This document shows positions 18,427 to 29,156 of a stretch of DNA of 64,000 nucleotides, piece after piece. Source of the stretch: Bradymonas sediminis (lineage in GTDB: Bacteria; Myxococcota_A; Bradymonadia; Bradymonadales; Bradymonadaceae); contig NZ_CP030032.1 of assembly GCF_003258315.1 (NCBI RefSeq), positions 4,881,501 through 4,945,500 of the forward strand, read 5' to 3'. The translations under genes were made by a program, and so were the position numbers. The notes beneath the pieces are model-generated. The model saw only the letters and a program-made list of their open reading frames with translations. It had not been told where the DNA came from and did no database searches. Within the stretch, counting starts at the first letter, position 1. Every line of letters begins with the position of its first letter.

Positions 18427-19986
18427 TCACCACATCGCGGCGAGGCGTACACGAACGAGGCTTTGAGGGTCGGCCAGGTCGCCTTCTTGGTCGGCGAAGG
18501 CCTCGCCGGGGAAGAAGATACCGTATTCGCCCTTGATTTCTAGCGTCAGCGGGTCGACCGGGCTGAAGCGATAGCGCGCGGCGGCGTCCAATTCAACGCC
18601 AAGATCATCGGAGGCCGGCGCGACGCCGTTGATGCCCACCAGATCGCCGCCGTTGGCGAAGCTGGCGTAGGGGTCCGAGATGGGCTGGGCGGCCTGGGCC
18701 CACAGCAGGCTCGCGGCGGCCATGAATCCGTCTTCGCCGCCGTAGCTCAGGCGCGGGCTGAGGTAATAGGCGTTCTCGACGCCGCCGTCGCTGATGAGCC
18801 CGTCGATGCCCTTGGGCGCGTAGCCGCTGCGCTCGGGGTCGAAGATCCCGTCGACGCTCGCCCGACTGACCGCCGGCATATAATGGTCGAAGAGCACCAT
18901 GCCGACCTGATAATTCGGGTCGAAGCGGAATCGATAGAGCGTGTCGTCGTCGCTATTGGCGTCGCCGGAGGCGTAGCCTGCGTGAAGTTGCACGCCGAGG
19001 TCCAGGGGTTTGTAGAGCGCCTCGAGCTCGGCGGCCGCCCCCAGCGCCATGACCCCGATCGGGTCGGCGTTAGGCGCCCAGGTGCGGCTGGTCTCGCCGT
19101 GCATCAGCGCGACCTCGGCGGCGGCGCGAAAGCGAAAATCCTCGCCCGCCGAGAAGACGTGGTCGGCGTAGGCATCAAAGACCCAGACCTGCAGGAAGTC
19201 GCCGCTGCGGTCGTCCTGGTCGCGGTAGGCCGCGTAGACTCCGCCCTGGGTATCTTCGTCGCGGTAGAAGAGCGCGCTCATGCCCTGTACCGCGCGGTCG
19301 CCGGCGATAAAGTCGGCGTTCTCATCGCGCCAGACAAGGTCTGCGCCGAGGACCCAATAGATATTTTCGGCCACGCTGCTGTCGAGCAGGGGGCGCAGCG
19401 GGGCGGTGGCGAAGACGGCGCGCACCACGCGGTCGCCGCCGAATCGCTGGTTGAAGATGTCTTCGTTTTGCAGGGAGCCGGAGTTCGCGACGAGCCCGAG
19501 GCCCCATTGGCTGGTCTGCAGGCCGGCGCGCAATTCGCCGACTTCGGTGCGCCACCGGGCGTAAAATTCGCGCGGGTCGACGACCTGTCCGCGGCCGAAG
19601 GGGTCGCGGTTGGCCTGGGTCTCGGTGTCGGCGCGATTCGGCACGCGCGGGCCCCAATCGCCGGCGAGTTGGCCGGAGAGAAGATCGGCCTCGACGTGCA
19701 TCCCGAAGGTCTTGTTGCCCAGGTCCAGGCGCCCGCGCATCAGTTGGCGCAGCGCCAGTTGCTCGTCGGTATTATCGGGGTAGCCGGAGGCGTCCAGGCG
19801 ATCGCCCCATATCTGATAGGTCAATCGGGCGGGCTTTGGCTTGTCTGCTTGGTGTGCCGCGGCGTTCGCTGCGGTAGCTGAGTCGACCGCCTCGCTGGAG
19901 TCGGCCGGCGATTGCGCGTGGGCGAGCGCGGGCCAGAGCGACAGCGCGGCGAATAATGCGAGGGCGGGACGGCGGATGATACTCAT
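18427..19986 (-). CDS. Putative outer-membrane beta-barrel protein
   Basis: The 519-residue protein has a Sec signal peptide cleaved after 'PALAHAQ'. Repeated amphipathic strands ('GLQTSQWGLGLVANSGS', 'YYLSPRLSYGGEDGFM', 'LTLEIKGEYGIFFPGEAF') and the terminal 'RVRLAAMW' with an aromatic last residue indicate an outer-membrane barrel. No enzymatic motif is visible. It may be a porin or sugar channel, given the GT39 gene that follows in the same direction, but that link is only positional. Confidence 0.6.
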   Translation of the reverse strand: MSIIRRPALALFAALSLWPALAHAQSPADSSEAVDSATAANAAAHQADKPKPARLTYQIWGDRLDASGYPDNTDEQLALRQLMRGRLDLGNKTFGMHVEADLLSGQLAGDWGPRVPNRADTETQANRDPFGRGQVVDPREFYARWRTEVGELRAGLQTSQWGLGLVANSGSLQNEDIFNQRFGGDRVVRAVFATAPLRPLLDSSVAENIYWVLGADLVWRDENADFIAGDRAVQGMSALFYRDEDTQGGVYAAYRDQDDRSGDFLQVWVFDAYADHVFSAGEDFRFRAAAEVALMHGETSRTWAPNADPIGVMALGAAAELEALYKPLDLGVQLHAGYASGDANSDDDTLYRFRFDPNYQVGMVLFDHYMPAVSRASVDGIFDPERSGYAPKGIDGLISDGGVENAYYLSPRLSYGGEDGFMAAASLLWAQAAQPISDPYASFANGGDLVGINGVAPASDDLGVELDAAARYRFSPVDPLTLEIKGEYGIFFPGEAFADQEGDLADPQSLVRVRLAAMW

Positions 19987-20091
19987 CGATTTACGACCGC
20001 AGCGAGGATAATGTGGAATTCAAAGCACACAAAATTATCATGCCTTGGTGTAGCGCGCGCAGGGCGCAGAGACAAGATCAACCCCCCAAAA

Positions 20092-20130
20092 AGAAAGAGG
20101 CACGCCGGGCGGTTTTCGCCCGGCGTGCCT
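20092..20130 (-). terminator. Terminator of the 20158-21510 gene
   Basis: AGGCACGCCGGGC (20098-20110) pairs perfectly with GCCCGGCGTGCCT (20118-20130). On the - strand the hairpin is followed by TCTTTCTTTTTGG. It lies 28 bp after the stop codon. Confidence 0.85.
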
Positions 20131-20157
20131 CGTCGGCGACGCGCGGCTCAGGCGTGC

Positions 20158-21510
20158 TTAGAAGTCATAGCCGAGCAACACATGGCCGACGTGGAAGTTG
20201 TCGTTGGTGCTGACCGACTCGCCGCGAAGTTGGGCCAGACGCGGGGACTCGAAGGAGCCCTGGTAATATTTGAATTGATAGCCAAGGGATGCGCGAACCG
20301 GCCCAAAGGCCGTGACGTCGACGCGCAGGGCGACGTCGCCGCCGAAGGACACGCTCGAGTCGCCCATTTTCCCGTCGGAGACGTCGGCGTTGAGGATCGG
20401 CAACGCCGCGGCGTTGAGGTGCATCTCGGCGAGCTCGCCGAATTGGTAGATGACGCCCAGGCCGGCGCGCAGGTTGAAATAATCGTTGCCCGAGTAGATC
20501 GCGTTGGGCTCGATGCTCACGCCCATATACTCCAGGCCCACGCCGCCCTTGACGATGAAGTCGGAGCTCAGACCTTTCATATAATAGACGTCCAGGCGCA
20601 GGTCGGTGAAGGAGCTGGACTTTTCTTCGGGGCCGTTGGGGCCGGCGAAGACGGTGGTGAAGGGGGCGTAGGCGGCGAAGGCAGAGGCGCCGACGGCGCT
20701 GGTCTCGGCGTCGAAGAGGGCCAGGACCGCGTCGAACTGCACGCCCACGCCGACGAAGGGGCTGGAGTGGCTGACGTCGTAATTGGCGTCGGTCTCCAGG
20801 GCGAAGTTGCGCGCGCCGAAGATCGCGCCGACCTGCGGGTTGAGGCCGCGGGTCAGGTTTGCGTGCTTGGCGCGGTGCTCGGCGATGACGCGGGCTTTGA
20901 TGGTGTCGTCTTCATTGGGCTCATCGAGGCCGACCAGGCCGACGTCGGGGCTCGCGGCTTCGAGCTTGGCTTGCTCCTCGCGATACTCACGGATGCGGGG
21001 GACCAGCGCTTTGAACGCTTTTTTAAGGGCGGTGACGCTCTCGTTCTGAGTGGGCACGGAGCCGCCGATGCGCTGGCGAATATCGGCGAGTTGCTCGCCG
21101 GCCGGGCCGATGACGACCAGTTGCATGGTGCGCCCGCCGCCGAAGACGTCGAGGGCGATGACCGTCTCGGCGTTGGCGCCAGCGAGCATGCGCGAGAACG
21201 CGCCGACGGCTTCCTGGCGCTTGTCGCCGCTGCGGAAGGTCTCCAACTTCACGCCGTGTTTGGTGCCGGCGGAGAGCAAATCGTCGGGGTCGATGAGGTC
21301 GAGATCTTTGCTTAAATGAAGAACCTCTTTGACCGAATTATAGACGCCCATGCCGTCGGAGGGGTCGGTGTTGAGGAATACGAGACGGATCGGCGCTTCA
21401 TCCTGGGCGTGGGCGCTCGGGGCGAGCGCCGTGAGGCCGATGAATAGAATGAAGAGGACGCTAAATGAGTGACAAATTAGAGACGGTGCCGTCTTTGGTA
21501 GCTTAAACAT
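20158..21510 (-). CDS. Exported protein with predicted C-terminal outer-membrane barrel, unknown function
   Basis: The 450-residue protein begins with a signal peptide ending at 'PSAHAQ'. Residues ~38-190 form a mixed alpha/beta domain ('IRLVFLNTDPSDGMGVYN', 'ETVIALDVFGGG') with a predicted helical end. Residues ~220-450 look like a beta-barrel ('VGVGVQFDAVLALFD', 'GGVGLEYMGVSIEP', 'LRAGLGVIYQFGEL') ending 'GHVLLGYDF' with Phe. I do not recognise the family. It is a monocistronic gene with its own terminator. Confidence 0.6.
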   Translation of the reverse strand: MFKLPKTAPSLICHSFSVLFILFIGLTALAPSAHAQDEAPIRLVFLNTDPSDGMGVYNSVKEVLHLSKDLDLIDPDDLLSAGTKHGVKLETFRSGDKRQEAVGAFSRMLAGANAETVIALDVFGGGRTMQLVVIGPAGEQLADIRQRIGGSVPTQNESVTALKKAFKALVPRIREYREEQAKLEAASPDVGLVGLDEPNEDDTIKARVIAEHRAKHANLTRGLNPQVGAIFGARNFALETDANYDVSHSSPFVGVGVQFDAVLALFDAETSAVGASAFAAYAPFTTVFAGPNGPEEKSSSFTDLRLDVYYMKGLSSDFIVKGGVGLEYMGVSIEPNAIYSGNDYFNLRAGLGVIYQFGELAEMHLNAAALPILNADVSDGKMGDSSVSFGGDVALRVDVTAFGPVRASLGYQFKYYQGSFESPRLAQLRGESVSTNDNFHVGHVLLGYDF

Positions 21511-21640
21511 TTAAGGACTCGCGTACATAAAAATATAGGGGCCGTATCACCCGGTAATTCTTGCCACGCGAGCCCAAATGGGGCAAGGGCGCGTGGTCGT
21601 GGTCGTGGGGGCGGGAGCGCCGGTGGCGAAATTGAGGGGC

Positions 21641-22870
21641 TTAGCTGGCCGATAGCGCCCATTGCAGCTCGTCGCGCAGGGTGTCGACTTCTTGGTTGAG
21701 CACGCGCTGGTCGGCGGCGCCCAGGACCACGCCGTGCATGCCGATAAAGGTGAGGTCGAGCTCATAGACATCGGCGCCCTCGGGGAGTTGGCGCAGTTGC
21801 ACGTCGAGCTCCACCGGCTCCTGCTGGATGGTGGAGCGGCCCATCAGATATAAAAAGAGATAGACAAAAAGGGGCAGCACCAGCACGAAGAGCGGGATCA
21901 GCGCGAGGATAAAGGTCACGCTGCCGCGCTCGAAGCGCAGGCGCTGCTGGTTGACCTGGACGGGCTGGTAGCCCAGGGAGGTGAAGAGGCGCTCGACGTG
22001 GGCGCGCAAGGCCTCTTCGGAGGGGACCCCGTAGACCTTGAGCTGGCGCATAAAGATGGTCTTTGAGGGGTCCGAGTAGGTGTCGAGGTTGGTCTCCACG
22101 CGGGCCGGGAAGTGCTCGGGCGCGCGGGTGCTGACCAGCTGGCCGCCGTCGGAGTCGGCCTTGACCAATTGGCGCCCGACCATGACCGGCGCGTCGTCGT
22201 GGACGCTGGCGTGGCGGTCCAACACGGCGACCACGCCGGAGCGCTCAAGGGCGCTGAGGGAGCCGTCCTCGCTGGATTGGCGGGCCTGAATATGGGCGCG
22301 CAGCGACGAAGGCATCTGGCTGCGGTAGGCGCCGCGGGCGGCGACAGAGGCGCGTCGGGTATGCGCAGAGAAGTCAATGCCGCCGTCGGTGGGGGCGCTG
22401 GGCGGGCGTGATTGGGCGGCATCGGCCGCCGCGAATGCCTGGCGGTCCGGCGGGCGATAGGGCTCCACGCCATCTTCGCCGGAGTCTTCGGCGCTGACAA
22501 ACCCGTCGGTGGGCATCGGCGGGGCGGCGGGAAGTTGGGGTTGAGCCGCCAGGATCAGCCCGTCATGGTCGGTGGCGTTTTGGGCGGCTTCGCGCTGTCC
22601 AGATTCGTCGTCGCTGCCGCCGAATTCGCGCTTCCAAACCGGCTCGGGCAGCGCGGTGTCGGGGTCGATGCCGGGGATAAAATACTCAAGGCGCCCGTCG
22701 TCGGTGATGTCCATCTCAAGCAGACCGGCCTGGGCGGCTTGCTCCAGATAGGCGGTGACAACCTCATGGGGCAATCCCAGGGTATACGCCACAAAAGATG
22801 GCTGAAAACGCTTGAGCCCATCCTCATAGGCGAGCTTGAGCAGATTCCATTCGAATTCCTCATAGGTCAT
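21641..22870 (-). CDS. Single-pass membrane protein with N-terminal winged-helix-like domain
   Basis: The start was set at the ATG giving 'MTYEEFEWNLLK' (409 residues); the longer frame adds 15 residues without support. Residues ~1-65 look like a small helical/winged domain ('FVAYTLGLPHEVVTAYLEQA'). A long low-complexity, Pro/Ala/Asp-rich middle section (~80-250) follows. Near residues ~310-345 is one strong transmembrane helix ('FVLVLPLFVYLFLYL'). The last ~60 residues form a small alpha/beta domain. No family was recognised; it could be a membrane sensor or regulator. Confidence 0.6.
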   Translation of the reverse strand: MTYEEFEWNLLKLAYEDGLKRFQPSFVAYTLGLPHEVVTAYLEQAAQAGLLEMDITDDGRLEYFIPGIDPDTALPEPVWKREFGGSDDESGQREAAQNATDHDGLILAAQPQLPAAPPMPTDGFVSAEDSGEDGVEPYRPPDRQAFAAADAAQSRPPSAPTDGGIDFSAHTRRASVAARGAYRSQMPSSLRAHIQARQSSEDGSLSALERSGVVAVLDRHASVHDDAPVMVGRQLVKADSDGGQLVSTRAPEHFPARVETNLDTYSDPSKTIFMRQLKVYGVPSEEALRAHVERLFTSLGYQPVQVNQQRLRFERGSVTFILALIPLFVLVLPLFVYLFLYLMGRSTIQQEPVELDVQLRQLPEGADVYELDLTFIGMHGVVLGAADQRVLNQEVDTLRDELQWALSAS

Positions 22871-23380
22871 TGTGGTCACGCGCGCTGCAAATTTAGGGAG
22901 GTTCCTTACGGGCACTTACACAAGACAAACATGCGGCAGCTACCGTTCCATTCCTGAAGAAGTCGCATCCCAGGACACACCCCTTAATAGTAGATCCACG
23001 CGCACTTCGAATCAACGTCCCTTATTGGACGAGGTGAGGTGGTCGGGGCGAGGAGGGGGCGAAAGCTCATAATTTTCTTGTAGCCAAAGTTAGCGGTGTT
23101 TAGGTTTCGAGACAGTTCAGAATTGTAGGCCTCGGGTGTGCCCGCGGCGGACTTGTTTTGCGTGGGTCGAGTTCTTCGGCTCGCTGGAGTCTGCGCATTC
23201 GCCGGACATTTTTGTGGGGACGGGAGACGACGTTATCGCCGGGACTTGCCCGGGGTTTAGGCGTTCGAAGCGGTTGAGTTTTAACGCATTTTTGGAGCTT
23301 CTGGCTGCGGGGTGCGCGCTGTTTTTTTTCTGGAGTGCGACGCGTTGTATTCACTTGTTTTCATCGAAGGAGCAAAGCTT
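22871..23380. other. 510-bp non-coding divergent region
   Basis: This is the intergenic space between the (-) gene starting at 22870 and the (+) DUF3015 gene at 23381. It is AT-richer than the genes. Short open frames exist but show no coding bias and no ribosome sites. Both promoters should lie here; no clear operator, RNA or repeat was found. Confidence 0.5.
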
Positions 23381-23890
23381 ATGAAATACGTAAAAATGAT
23401 GATTGCTATTGGGGTGGTTTTCTTCGGCGTGTCGGTCTTTGGCGCGACGTCTGCTCAGGCGCAGAGCTACGGCACCGCCGGCTGCGGGCTGGGCTCGATG
23501 CTCTTTGGCGAGGACGAGGGGATGATCCAGATCTTCGCGGCGACGACCAACGGGCTCTTTGCCACGCAGACCTTCGGCATCACCTCGGGCACCTCGAATT
23601 GTGTCGACCGCGGCGTCATCAGCCAAAATAGTGAGCAGGAGGCGTTCTTCGAGATGAATTACGACGCGCTGCGCCAGGATATGGCCGCCGGTCAGGGCGA
23701 GCATCTTTTGGCGATGGGCTCGCTTCTGGGGTGCTCGGCCGAGGTGCAGAGCGAGCTGGGGAGCTTCTCACAGGCTCATTATGAGCAGATCTTCCCCAGC
23801 GACCATACCACCGCGAACCAGGCGCTCTATAGCTATAAGATGCAGCTCAGCCAGCAGGAGGGCTTCGCGCAGGCTTGCGCGCGCCTTTAA
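23381..23890 (+). CDS. DUF3015 exported protein
   Basis: The true start is the ATG preceded by GAAGGA at a good distance; a longer open frame upstream is not coding-like. The 169-residue product has a signal peptide cleaved near 'SAQAQ'. It matches DUF3015: 'YGTAGCGLGSMLFGE', 'IFAATTNG...TFGITSGTSNC' and a C-terminal helical part with 'FFEMNYDALRQDMAAGQGE'. DUF3015 proteins are periplasmic proteins of unknown function in many Proteobacteria. Two to four Cys suggest disulfides. It stands alone and ends at a hairpin. Confidence 0.9.
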   Translation: MKYVKMMIAIGVVFFGVSVFGATSAQAQSYGTAGCGLGSMLFGEDEGMIQIFAATTNGLFATQTFGITSGTSNCVDRGVISQNSEQEAFFEMNYDALRQDMAAGQGEHLLAMGSLLGCSAEVQSELGSFSQAHYEQIFPSDHTTANQALYSYKMQLSQQEGFAQACARL

Positions 23891-23941
23891 AAGACATGCT
23901 GCCCGATGAATCTTGCTGATTTTTTGTCGATAAATCGAATA

Positions 23942-23968
23942 CTCGCCGCCTGACTGGGCGGCGAGTTT
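23942..23968 (+). terminator. Terminator of the DUF3015 gene
   Basis: CTCGCCGCC (23942-23950) pairs with GGCGGCGAG (23957-23965) around TGACTG and is followed by TTTCGG and a T-rich stretch. It begins about 50 bp after the stop codon. Confidence 0.65.
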
Positions 23969-24032
23969 CGGTGTTTGTGCTTCTGCTCGATATCTCGCGC
24001 GATCATCGAAAATCACTCCCTGTGGTGACCTC

Positions 24033-26033
24033 ATGACGCACTATCTGGGTTGTATCGCCGCGATTTTGCTGGTTATTAGCCTCCCGTTCTCCGCCGGTGC
24101 GCAGGCCCCTGAGAGCGAGCGGCTCGACGGGCCGCGCGCGAGTTATCTGCGCCATCTTCAGCTGGACGCCGACCGCCTCGAGCTCGACCAGCGCCGTCAG
24201 TGGCGAACGCTGATGCATTATCAGTCCCGGTATTTCGGCGGGGTAAAGAGTCATTTCGACTCGCCGAGCTTCTTCCTCAGCGAAGACGGCAAGGTCGACG
24301 CGCGTGCTGAGCTGCAGGCCACGCTCGCCGCGTTCTTTGAGCCGGCGCGCGCGGTGCCCCCGGGCGAGAGGTATGACCCGAAGAACGAACATCCCCAATG
24401 TCGATTTCGCGCACGTTATCAATGGCTTAAGGAAGTTCTGGCGTTCGACGCTGAGCGACTCCCCGAGCAAGACTGTCCTGATTATAAGGAGTGGTCGAAG
24501 ACCCTTGGGGCAGAGTCGGCCACGCTTATCTTTGCGGCATCTTATATCAATAACCCCGCCTCGATGTTTGGGCATACGATGCTGCGCCTGGACCGCCGGC
24601 CCGACGCCGGCAGCATCCTGACCTCCTATGTGGTGAGCTTCGCCGCCGAACCCTGGACGACCAACCCCTTTATCTACAGCGTCCTTGGCTTGAGCGGAGG
24701 GTTCGACGCCCAATTCTCGGTGCTCCCCTTTTATGTGAAGACCCACGAATATTCGTCGATGGAGAACCGTGACCTTTGGGAATATCACCTCAATTTTGAG
24801 CCCGAGGAGTTCGAGCGCCTGATCGCACATATCTGGGAGGTTCAGGGCAATACGATTGACTATTATTATCTCGATGAGAATTGCTCCTTTCATCTGCTGA
24901 CGCTTCTGGAGGTCGCGAAGCCGTCGTTGAGGTTGAGCGATAACTTTCCAGGAGCGGTGATTCCGACCGATACCCTGCGCCAGGTTTTGGACGCGAGCGG
25001 ACTGAGCGACCGGCGCAATTTTCGCCCCGCGCAGCGCCGACAGATGCTCGCTCGCCGCGCGGCGCTGACTGTCGAAGAGGTGAAGCTCGCCGGGCAACTC
25101 GGCCAGGCGGCCAAGGGGAAGGCCGAGGTCTTAGCGGCGCTCCAGGACGCGCCGCCAGCGCGCCAGGTCGAGGTCCTCGACGCCGCGATTGCGCTGTGGA
25201 GCTTTAATTATGGCAGCGACGAACAGGCCGATAAATCTTGGAAATACAAGCTCTTAGCCGCTCGTGGTGGTCTGAAGACGACCTCTTCGGAGGTTGAAAT
25301 CGTCGCGCCGACGCCTCCCGAGGTGGGGCATAAGACGGCGCGCGTGAGCGTCGCGGGGGGCATCGCGGGCGCTCAGGACGGCTTTTTGGAGTTGGGCGTT
25401 CGGCCGGCCTTGCACGACCTGTTGACCTCCGATGTGGGCTATTCGCCGCTGGCGCAGATCGAGTTTTTGGATCTTCGGCTGCGCGTCGAGAATTTCGACA
25501 CCGGCATCGCCGACACCGATATCATTCTGCAGCATTTTGATTTGCTGGAGATCATTTCGCTCTCGCCGTTGGACGCCTGGATCAAGAAGTGGTCCTGGGG
25601 CGTCAAGACGGGCTTTGATCGCACGTACCGGGCGCAATGCCCCGACTATGGTTGTTTGGTCTACGATCTGGCGGTGGGCTTTGGCGGGACGCTCGAATTT
25701 GGGCCGCTGGCGCTCTATTCGTTGCTCGATGGCGAGGTCGCGCTGGGGTCAACGTTTGAGAATAATGTGAGGCTTTCGGCGGGGCCGCGAGTGGGTGGGT
25801 TGCTCGCGCTGGGGTCGCTCGCGCGGGTGCACCTTGAAGGGCGCTATCGCTACCCATTTTTGGGGGAGGAGCGATGGATGAATCCGATTCCCTGGCAGGG
25901 CACCGCGCAGCCGCCCTGGTCGGCGAGGGTGACGGTATCTTTTCAGATAAGCCGAAATTTTGAGGCTCGGCTCAACGCCGTGGAGGGGCGGCGTCGAGCC
26001 GAGGCCGGCGCGTCTTTTCATGTCTATTGGTAG
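24033..26033 (+). CDS. DUF4105 (Lnb N-terminal-like) exported protein
   Basis: The 666-residue protein has a signal peptide ending at 'PFSAGAQ'. Residues ~150-310 form the DUF4105 domain with the conserved 'ASYINNPASMFGHTMLRLD' and 'LDENCSFHLL'. This family is related to the N-terminal domain of lacto-N-biosidase and is predicted to be a papain-like fold (His in 'FGHT', Cys in 'NCSF'). The C-terminal half (~420-666) has beta-barrel-like strands ('VRLSAGPRVGGLLALG', 'SFHVYW'), so it may be anchored in the outer membrane. Function is unknown. It is monocistronic. Confidence 0.88.
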   Translation: MTHYLGCIAAILLVISLPFSAGAQAPESERLDGPRASYLRHLQLDADRLELDQRRQWRTLMHYQSRYFGGVKSHFDSPSFFLSEDGKVDARAELQATLAAFFEPARAVPPGERYDPKNEHPQCRFRARYQWLKEVLAFDAERLPEQDCPDYKEWSKTLGAESATLIFAASYINNPASMFGHTMLRLDRRPDAGSILTSYVVSFAAEPWTTNPFIYSVLGLSGGFDAQFSVLPFYVKTHEYSSMENRDLWEYHLNFEPEEFERLIAHIWEVQGNTIDYYYLDENCSFHLLTLLEVAKPSLRLSDNFPGAVIPTDTLRQVLDASGLSDRRNFRPAQRRQMLARRAALTVEEVKLAGQLGQAAKGKAEVLAALQDAPPARQVEVLDAAIALWSFNYGSDEQADKSWKYKLLAARGGLKTTSSEVEIVAPTPPEVGHKTARVSVAGGIAGAQDGFLELGVRPALHDLLTSDVGYSPLAQIEFLDLRLRVENFDTGIADTDIILQHFDLLEIISLSPLDAWIKKWSWGVKTGFDRTYRAQCPDYGCLVYDLAVGFGGTLEFGPLALYSLLDGEVALGSTFENNVRLSAGPRVGGLLALGSLARVHLEGRYRYPFLGEERWMNPIPWQGTAQPPWSARVTVSFQISRNFEARLNAVEGRRRAEAGASFHVYW

Positions 26034-26070
26034 AGATAAAAGTGGACGCGTCAACTGGAGAGCAGCCGAC

Positions 26071-28041
<1,971 letters not shown>

Positions 28042-28157
28042 CGTTGGACTCCTGCGAAGGGTGGTTGGGCACTACGACGCCAAGAAATAAATACTTGAGC
28101 GGTCGCGCGCTTGGATCAGGGTTTAGGCTTCAGACTGTGTTTTATGAAATTTGGGCG

Positions 28158-28206
28158 GCTTTCGCAACCTCGTCCGGTTGGCGAAGTTGCGAAAGCGCTG
28201 GTGCTT
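28158..28206. promoter_or_regulatory. 11-bp inverted repeat upstream of acs
   Basis: GCTTTCGCAAC (28158-28168) and GTTGCGAAAGC (28196-28206) are exact reverse complements separated by 27 bp. They lie between the hydrolase stop and acs, 117-165 bp before the acs start, without T-run. Operator or transcript-structure roles are possible. Confidence 0.4.
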
Positions 28207-28222
28207 TGGGGCTCAGCGGGGG

Positions 28223-29113
28223 TTATTGGTGCGCCAAGAAGTCGAAGAGAAGATCGCAAAATTCGGCGGGGCAATCCTCGGGCGGTGAGTGCCCGGAGGT
28301 GGGGATAATGTCGAGGCGCGTGGCCTGCAGGCGGTCGGCGATGGCGTCGGCCTGGTCGACGGCGACGACATTGTCGCGGGCGCCAAAGATCAGGTGGGTG
28401 GGGTGGCTCACCGGGGCGATGGCGTCGCCGCGCTCGGCTTCGCGCAGCAGGTCGGCGCCCAGGCGCAGCGCGTATTCGAGGCGGTCGACGTCCTTAAACG
28501 GGTCGATATAGGCGTCGAGTTCGTCGTCCTCCATGCGCCAGCCTTCCCAGCGCAGCGGCTCGACCAGGCGCAAGCCGCAGCGGGTCATCCCAAGGCGGGC
28601 GAGCGGGGCGGGGAGGTATTCGAGCACTTTTTTGGCCCCCGGCGGCACATGCGCGCAAAAGCCGGGGCTGACCAGCGTGAGCGAGAGCACATGCTGGGGC
28701 GCGCGGCGCGCGACCTCGTAGGCGACGCTGGCCCCCAGCGAATGCGCGACGAGGTGCACCGGATGGTTGGCCGGGCGGCCCAGGGCGAGGTTATTCGCGA
28801 CCAGAAGGTCGAAGAGCCAATCGGCGACCGCGTCGATCTTCGCCGGCAGGTTGAGGCTTCGAAAGCTGCGATCCGCGCCGTGCCCGGGCAAATCTGGGAT
28901 CAACAGGTGATAGCGGGTCGCCAGGCGCCCCCAGACGCGCCGAAACGCGGTCGAATTCGCCATATGCCCGTGCATCAACACCAGCGTGGGCGTCGCCGGG
29001 TCGCCGGCGGTTCGGCAATAAAAGGGGGCCTGGTATTTTGTGGAGTCAAACTCAACGGATTCTATCAACGGATATTCCTTCGGGGCGCGGCGCTTCGGCA
29101 GGTCCCGACTCAC
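28223..29113 (-). CDS. Alpha/beta hydrolase
   Basis: The 296-residue hydrolase has the oxyanion 'LMHGHMAN', the nucleophile elbow 'LVAHSLGASVAYEVA' (Ser), the acid Asp in 'IFGARDNVV' and the catalytic His in 'PTSGHSPPED'. No signal peptide is seen, so it is cytosolic. It follows the FabG4-like reductase by 43 bp and precedes acs; in this context it is a candidate thioesterase or ester hydrolase acting on acyl products. The specific substrate is not visible. Confidence 0.85.
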   Translation of the reverse strand: MSRDLPKRRAPKEYPLIESVEFDSTKYQAPFYCRTAGDPATPTLVLMHGHMANSTAFRRVWGRLATRYHLLIPDLPGHGADRSFRSLNLPAKIDAVADWLFDLLVANNLALGRPANHPVHLVAHSLGASVAYEVARRAPQHVLSLTLVSPGFCAHVPPGAKKVLEYLPAPLARLGMTRCGLRLVEPLRWEGWRMEDDELDAYIDPFKDVDRLEYALRLGADLLREAERGDAIAPVSHPTHLIFGARDNVVAVDQADAIADRLQATRLDIIPTSGHSPPEDCPAEFCDLLFDFLAHQ

Positions 29114-29156
29114 AGCAAAGTCTCGGTTTTACGGGCGATTTGCATCGCCCGCTTGA

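Noticed and set aside
23136-23384. 82-codon frame upstream of the DUF3015 gene
   Set aside because: No ribosome site or family, and it overlaps the real start of the DUF3015 gene.
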